64,000 bases of DNA from an uncultured Saprospiraceae bacterium. GTDB lineage: Bacteria > Bacteroidota > Bacteroidia > Chitinophagales > Saprospiraceae. The notes beneath the pieces are model-generated. The model ran no database searches. It was not told the origin of the DNA and saw only the letters and a program-made list of their open reading frames with translations. This document shows positions 60,380-64,000 of the stretch, one piece after another (the first letter of the stretch is position 1; each line of letters starts with the position of its first letter). The position numbers and the translations under genes were made by a program. The stretch is from assembly GCA_938015595.1 (NCBI GenBank), contig CALLPI010000010.1, forward strand, positions 62,001-126,000. Reading direction: 5' to 3'.

Positions 60380-61066
60380 TTATTCTTCAAATCGGCGGAA
60401 CAAATCCGGACGGCGCGTACGCGTGCGCTCCAAAGACTGCTCCAGCCGCCACTCGTCAATCGCTTTAAAGTTGCCACTAAGGAGTACCTCGGGCACCTTC
60501 CTACCTCGAAACTCTGCTGGCCGGGTATAAACCGGCGGCGCCAGCAGGTTATCTTGGAAGGAGTCGAGCAGCGCAGAGGTTTCGTCGTTGAGTACACCAG
60601 GCAGCAGGCGGCCAATCGCGTCCACCAACACCGCGGCGGGGAGTTCGCCACCGGAAAGCACGTAGTCGCCGATGGAAATCTCAAGAGTGACAAACTCTTC
60701 CCGGATGCGCTCGTCAATGCCTTTGTAATGGCCGGCAATGATGAGCAGGTTTTGCATGAGTGAAAGCCGGTTGGCCAACGACTGGCGCAGCGTTGTGCCG
60801 TCGGGCGTCATGTAGATGATCTCATCGTAGCGGCGCTGTACAGTGAGGGCTTCAATAGCATTAGCCAGGGGTTCGGGCATCATAACCATGCCAGCGCCGC
60901 CGCCAAACTGGTAGTCGTCAATTTGCTTGTGCTTGCCCAAGCCATACTCGCGCAAGTTGTGTACATACACCTCCAGCAGCCCCCGCTCTTTGGCACGCTT
61001 GAGGATGGAGTGCCTAAACGGACTTTCCAACAGCTCGGGCACTGCGCTGATGATGTCTATGCGCAA
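60380..61066 (-). CDS. trmD: tRNA (guanine(37)-N1)-methyltransferase TrmD (TTG start)
   Basis: The 228-residue enzyme methylates G37 of tRNAs. The SPOUT knot is visible as [16 protein letters not shown], with [23 protein letters not shown] split in the N-terminal half. The N-terminus [12 protein letters not shown] fits the family exactly only if TTG 61066 is the start; no ATG is available. It follows the FKBP gene by 8 nt. rimM, rpsP and rplS, its frequent partners, are absent. Confidence 0.94.
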   Translation of the reverse strand: MRIDIISAVPELLESPFRHSILKRAKERGLLEVYVHNLREYGLGKHKQIDDYQFGGGAGMVMMPEPLANAIEALTVQRRYDEIIYMTPDGTTLRQSLANRLSLMQNLLIIAGHYKGIDERIREEFVTLEISIGDYVLSGGELPAAVLVDAIGRLLPGVLNDETSALLDSFQDNLLAPPVYTRPAEFRGRKVPEVLLSGNFKAIDEWRLEQSLERTRTRRPDLFRRFEE

Positions 61067-61074
61067 GGGGTCAA

Positions 61075-61725
61075 TCAGTTGATTTTCAAAAGCTCTACTT
61101 CAAAAATAAGCGTGGCATACGGGCCAATTTTGCCCCCAGCACCGCGTTCGCCATAGGCCAGGTTGTAAGGGATGAATAGTTTCCACTTAGAACCCTCAGG
61201 CATGAGTTGCAAAGCTTCTACCCAACCTTGAATAACTTGCGTAACACCGAAAGTAGCCGGCTGACCGCGCTCTACTGAGCTATCGAACACTGTACCGTCA
61301 ATGAGCGTGCCGTGGTAGTGCACTGTCACGCTTTGGCTGGCGGTGGGCTTGGGGCCATTGCCTGCCTTGAGCACCTCGTACTGCAGGCCGCTGGGCAGCG
61401 TAGTGACCTCCTTGCGCTTGCCATTGGCTTCGAGGAAGGCATTGCCTTCAGCAATATTCTTTTCGTGCTTTTTGGCTTGCTGGGCTTGCGCGTAGCTTTG
61501 CACAATGCGGCCGGCATTATTAGCGTCCACTTTGAGCGGTTTGTTGCCCATGACGTCGGCAATGCCCTCTGCCAGTTGAGCAGCATTGACTTGGTCAAAA
61601 CCTTGCTGACGAAGATTTTGCGCTACCAACACTCCGAGGCTGTAGCTTAGTGAATCCATATTTTGGGATTGAAGGGCCGAAGCCCCGATGATGGTGAGTA
61701 AAAAAGCAAACGTGAACTGACGCAT
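61075..61725 (-). CDS. FKBP-type peptidyl-prolyl cis-trans isomerase, exported
   Basis: The 216-residue protein has a signal peptide (ending ASALQSQ), an FKBP_N dimerisation part ([20 protein letters not shown]) and a C-terminal FKBP domain ([25 protein letters not shown] in two blocks; [23 protein letters not shown]). It helps protein folding in the periplasm, like FkpA. ATG 61725 opens on the signal peptide. trmD follows by 8 nt. Confidence 0.93.
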   Translation of the reverse strand: MRQFTFAFLLTIIGASALQSQNMDSLSYSLGVLVAQNLRQQGFDQVNAAQLAEGIADVMGNKPLKVDANNAGRIVQSYAQAQQAKKHEKNIAEGNAFLEANGKRKEVTTLPSGLQYEVLKAGNGPKPTASQSVTVHYHGTLIDGTVFDSSVERGQPATFGVTQVIQGWVEALQLMPEGSKWKLFIPYNLAYGERGAGGKIGPYATLIFEVELLKIN

Positions 61726-61802
61726 TGGTGAATGTGGTTTATTGTTTTGAGTAATGGTTTGAAGACTATCCCTCCAGAGCTCATACACCAAACCCTCGCC
61801 GG

Positions 61803-62366
61803 TTATTCCTCTTCGCCCCAGCGGAAAGTCTGCGGCTCGAAGCCGGCTAAATCCAGTACCCGATCCACTACTGTGGCGGCCAACGCCTCAAAGTTAGTGG
61901 GTTTGGAGTAAAAAGAAGGCGTGGCCGGGCAAATAATACCACCTGCTTCCGTAATGAGCTTCATATTGTGGATATGAATAAGATTGTATGGCGCGTCGCG
62001 CAGCACCAGTATTAAACGCCGACGCTCCTTTAATATTACATCGGCGGCACGCGTGATGAGGTCATTGGAGACACCGGAGGCTATGCGCCCCATTAATCCC
62101 ATAGAACAAGGGCACACGATCATGGTATCGTAGCGGGCTGATCCCGAAGCAAAAGGTGCCATGAAGTCATTTTTATCATAAAGGCGAAAGGGATAGTGCT
62201 GGTAGCCCTCGTCGCCTAGTTCATACCGCCAGTTGAAGCGGGCGTTATCGCTCATCACTACGCCTACAACGACACCTTCCTGGCTGATTACCTGTAGTTT
62301 ATCCAAGAGTACTTTGGCGTATATGGCGCCGCTGGAACCACCTACAGCCACTACAATTTTGCGCAT
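61803..62366 (-). CDS. Flavin prenyltransferase, UbiX family
   Basis: The 187-residue protein has the UbiX flavoprotein pattern: VVAVGGSSGAIYAKVLLDKL, CPCSMGLMGRIASGVSNDLITRAADV and LVLRDAPYNLIHIHNM, in separate blocks. UbiX makes the prenylated FMN cofactor of UbiD decarboxylases, which serve quinone synthesis. No ubiD is nearby. It is divergent from the thioredoxin-like gene. Confidence 0.92.
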   Translation of the reverse strand: MRKIVVAVGGSSGAIYAKVLLDKLQVISQEGVVVGVVMSDNARFNWRYELGDEGYQHYPFRLYDKNDFMAPFASGSARYDTMIVCPCSMGLMGRIASGVSNDLITRAADVILKERRRLILVLRDAPYNLIHIHNMKLITEAGGIICPATPSFYSKPTNFEALAATVVDRVLDLAGFEPQTFRWGEEE

Positions 62367-62455
62367 GGGATGTTAAAGATTTATTAAAGCCCTTCTGAAC
62401 GCGCACTTTCCCGCATCTAAAAGCATAGTGTGTAGCGTTTTTATGCGTATCGTGC

Positions 62456-62463
62456 TAATTTTG
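62456..62463 (+). promoter_or_regulatory. -7 box (TAATTTTG) for the thioredoxin-like gene
   Basis: A TAnnTTTG match 23 nt before ATG 62487. Confidence 0.55.
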
Positions 62464-62486
62464 CGTCCAAACTAAAAGAAATAAAC

Positions 62487-63029
62487 ATGAAAATTGTTTT
62501 CGCCGTTGCAGTTCCTATGCTAGCAGTAGGTCTCATCATGGCTCAGCAGAAACCACGCCTAACTACCGCAGCGGCCTCTCCGCAAGCCGCTATTCAATGG
62601 ATGACGTGGGAAGAAGCCATTAAAAAAAGTGAAAAAGCGCCCAAGAAAATCTTCATTGACCTGTACACCGACTGGTGTGGCTGGTGCAAAAAAATGGATG
62701 CCACCACTTTTGCCGACCCTAAAGTGGCCGACTACATCAACAAGCACTTCTACGCAGTGAAGTTCAACGCCGAACAAAAAGAAGACGTGGTCTATAAAGG
62801 CCACACGCTTAAATACATAGCCAATGGCCCGCGCGGTGTACATGAACTGGCCTACTCACTGCTGGATGGCCGCCTGGGTTACCCCAGCTATGTCTATCTC
62901 GACGAGCAGCAGGCGCGCATCACTATCTCGCCTGGCTACAAAACGGTAGATGCCATGATGAAAGAACTGCAATATATTGCTGGCGGGCACTATAAAACCA
63001 CGCCTTACGAGAGCTACAAGCCCAACTGA
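62487..63029 (+). CDS. Exported thioredoxin-like protein
   Basis: The 180-residue protein has a signal peptide (ending GLIMAQ) and a thioredoxin fold with active site C64-G-W-C67 (TDWCGWCKKMD), followed by YPSYVYLDEQ with the cis-proline. This DUF255-like branch is common in Bacteroidota and probably acts as a periplasmic disulfide reductase or chaperone. Confidence 0.9.
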   Translation: MKIVFAVAVPMLAVGLIMAQQKPRLTTAAASPQAAIQWMTWEEAIKKSEKAPKKIFIDLYTDWCGWCKKMDATTFADPKVADYINKHFYAVKFNAEQKEDVVYKGHTLKYIANGPRGVHELAYSLLDGRLGYPSYVYLDEQQARITISPGYKTVDAMMKELQYIAGGHYKTTPYESYKPN

Positions 63030-63047
63030 TACAGGCTTTTTCGATTT

Positions 63048-63076
63048 TTTGTTTCTGCGTGGATTTTTTACCTTTG
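63048..63076 (+). promoter_or_regulatory. Promoter of argS (TTTG-N17-TACCTTTG)
   Basis: TTTG (63048-63051), a 17-nt spacer and TACCTTTG (63069-63076) match the full -33/-7 Bacteroidota promoter, 28 nt before ATG 63105. Confidence 0.7.
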
Positions 63077-63104
63077 CAGCTTTTCCGAACCTTCGCATTT
63101 AACT

Positions 63105-64000
63105 ATGGACATGCTGCAAAGGGTACAACTTGCCTGTGCAGAGGCCATCGCTGCCCTGTACGGCCAGCAGATACCTGCTACCGACATAACCCTGACGCCT
63201 ACCCGCCGGGAGTTTCAGGGCGACTACACCCTGGTCGTCTTTCCCTTTATCAAATGGATAAAAAAAGCCCCTGACGCCATTGCCGCCGAACTGGGCGACT
63301 ACCTCAAAAACCATCTGCCCATCATAGCTGATTTCAACGTGGTCAAAGGCTTCCTCAACCTCGTACTGAGTGAGCAGGTATGGAGTGAGTTGCTGGAATA
63401 CCTCTATACAAAGCCAAACTACGGCCGCCATCCTGCTAACGGGCAAAAAGTAATGGTGGAATACTGCTCCCCCAACACCAACAAGCCGTTGCACCTAGGG
63501 CACGTGCGCAACATTTTGCTGGGCTGGAGCGCATCTAAAATTCTGGAAGCTGCCGGATACGAAGTAGTGCGAGTGCAGATCATCAACGACAGAGGCATTG
63601 CCATCTGCAAAAGCATGCTAGCTTGGCAAAAGTACGCCAATGGCGCCACGCCTCAGTCTGTCGGCGTCAAAAGCGACCACTTCGTGGGCAACTACTATGT
63701 GGAGTTTGAAAAGCACTTCCGAGAGGAGTATGCCGCCTGGCAACAAAGCCCGGAAGCCGATAAAGTCTTTGAAACATACCAAAAGAAAGGGCAAAGTCGG
63801 GAACAGTTTTTCAAAGACTTCAAAGACCGCTACTTTAACCAGTACAGTATTCTAGGCAGCGAAGCTGCTGAAATGCTGCGCCGCTGGGAAGCGGGCGACC
63901 CCCAAGTGCTGGCTTTGTGGCAACAGATGAACCAATGGGTATATGACGGCTTCGAGCAAACTTATGCCCTTCTCGGCGTGTCTTTTGATAAATACTACTA
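63105..64000 (+). CDS. argS: Arginyl-tRNA synthetase (5' part only)
   Basis: The frame runs off the right edge after 298 codons of a protein that should have about 590 residues. The N-terminal Arg-specific domain is present (GDYTLVVFPFIKW) and the class I signature appears as SPNTNKPLHLGHVRN (HLGH at 130-133). It charges tRNA-Arg, whose CCT isoacceptor lies at 48113. ATG 63105 follows a strong promoter by 28 nt; ATG 63111 is an alternative. Confidence 0.95.
   Translation, partial: MDMLQRVQLACAEAIAALYGQQIPATDITLTPTRREFQGDYTLVVFPFIKWIKKAPDAIAAELGDYLKNHLPIIADFNVVKGFLNLVLSEQVWSELLEYLYTKPNYGRHPANGQKVMVEYCSPNTNKPLHLGHVRNILLGWSASKILEAAGYEVVRVQIINDRGIAICKSMLAWQKYANGATPQSVGVKSDHFVGNYYVEFEKHFREEYAAWQQSPEADKVFETYQKKGQSREQFFKDFKDRYFNQYSILGSEAAEMLRRWEAGDPQVLALWQQMNQWVYDGFEQTYALLGVSFDKYY

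Noticed and set aside
1-64000. CRISPR arrays, insertion sequences, rRNA genes
   Set aside because: I found no regularly spaced direct repeats, no transposase-like frames with terminal repeats and no rRNA-like sequence.

Overview
The window looks like a chromosomal segment of a Bacteroidota bacterium with roughly balanced base composition. The evidence is a PorP/SprF-type outer membrane protein, a secreted metalloprotease ending in a type IX secretion (T9SS) sorting domain, a 3-coathanger-type adhesion module, small lipoproteins, and above all the recurring promoter element TAnnTTTG, the Bacteroidota -7 box, found upstream of most transcription units. Shine-Dalgarno sequences are hard to find and several starts are TTG or GTG, which also fits. 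The many secreted T9SS-style proteins suggest something near Saprospiria/Chitinophagia, but I cannot fix the genus by reading alone. I see no prophage, insertion sequence, CRISPR array, rRNA operon or obvious genomic island; this is ordinary, gene-dense chromosome.

Layout. 1-9 kb: the start of a KdsD-like sugar-phosphate isomerase (runs off the left edge), recQ, a PorP/SprF protein, an operon of a cysteine-less NlpC/P60 protein, an M28 peptidase and a DUF4340 protein, then a small DNA-binding protein with truB on the other strand. 8.6-13.9 kb: DUF1080 protein, LpxL-like acyltransferase, second M28 peptidase with PDZ, carbonic anhydrase, and recF with a DUF721 partner. 13.9-21.8 kb: glycosyltransferase and MFS transporter fired from a symmetric divergent promoter, alpha-glucan phosphorylase, acyltransferase, miaA, cdd. 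21.9-27.6 kb: saccharopine dehydrogenase-like protein, MOP-type flippase, patatin phospholipase, pyrR-pyrB. 27.6-34.9 kb: a 1029-residue exported hendecad coiled-coil protein, a universal stress protein, a META lipoprotein, pdhA, a small membrane coiled-coil protein, a Crp/Fnr regulator. 35-40.8 kb: di-heme peroxidase, ApbE, DnaQ-like exonuclease, amino-acid permease, M20 amidohydrolase. 40.8-46.3 kb: IsdG-like haem monooxygenase coupled to a 51-residue membrane protein missed by length cut-offs, a tail-fibre-like secreted protein, a metzincin protease with T9SS tail, a cytochrome c lipoprotein and an OB-fold protein. 46.6-64 kb: FAD oxidoreductase and MmcQ-like protein, tRNA-Arg(CCT), the TPR / outer-membrane barrel / nspC / prmC operon, a DUF1684 protein, a lamin-tail-domain surface protein, asd, FKBP isomerase and trmD, ubiX-like, a thioredoxin-like protein, and the start of argS.

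How they fit together. Housekeeping functions dominate: tRNA modification and charging (truB, miaA, trmD, argS, tRNA-Arg), DNA repair (recQ, recF, an exonuclease), pyrimidine metabolism (pyrR, pyrB, cdd), amino-acid metabolism (asd, saccharopine dehydrogenase-like, M20) and cell envelope (KdsD, LpxL-like, PlsC-like, flippase, glycosyltransferase). Interleaved are surface or export genes (PorP/SprF, coiled-coil protein, tail-fibre-like protein, metzincin, lamin-tail protein, TPR/barrel pair) and haem or redox genes (peroxidase, ApbE, IsdG-like, cytochrome). The items most worth attention are the hendecad coiled-coil protein, the tail-fibre-like/metzincin pair, the IsdG-like/51-residue pair, the NlpC/P60 protein without its cysteine, perfect palindromes sitting on the starts of two genes, and promoters placed so close to start codons that the mRNAs should be leaderless.
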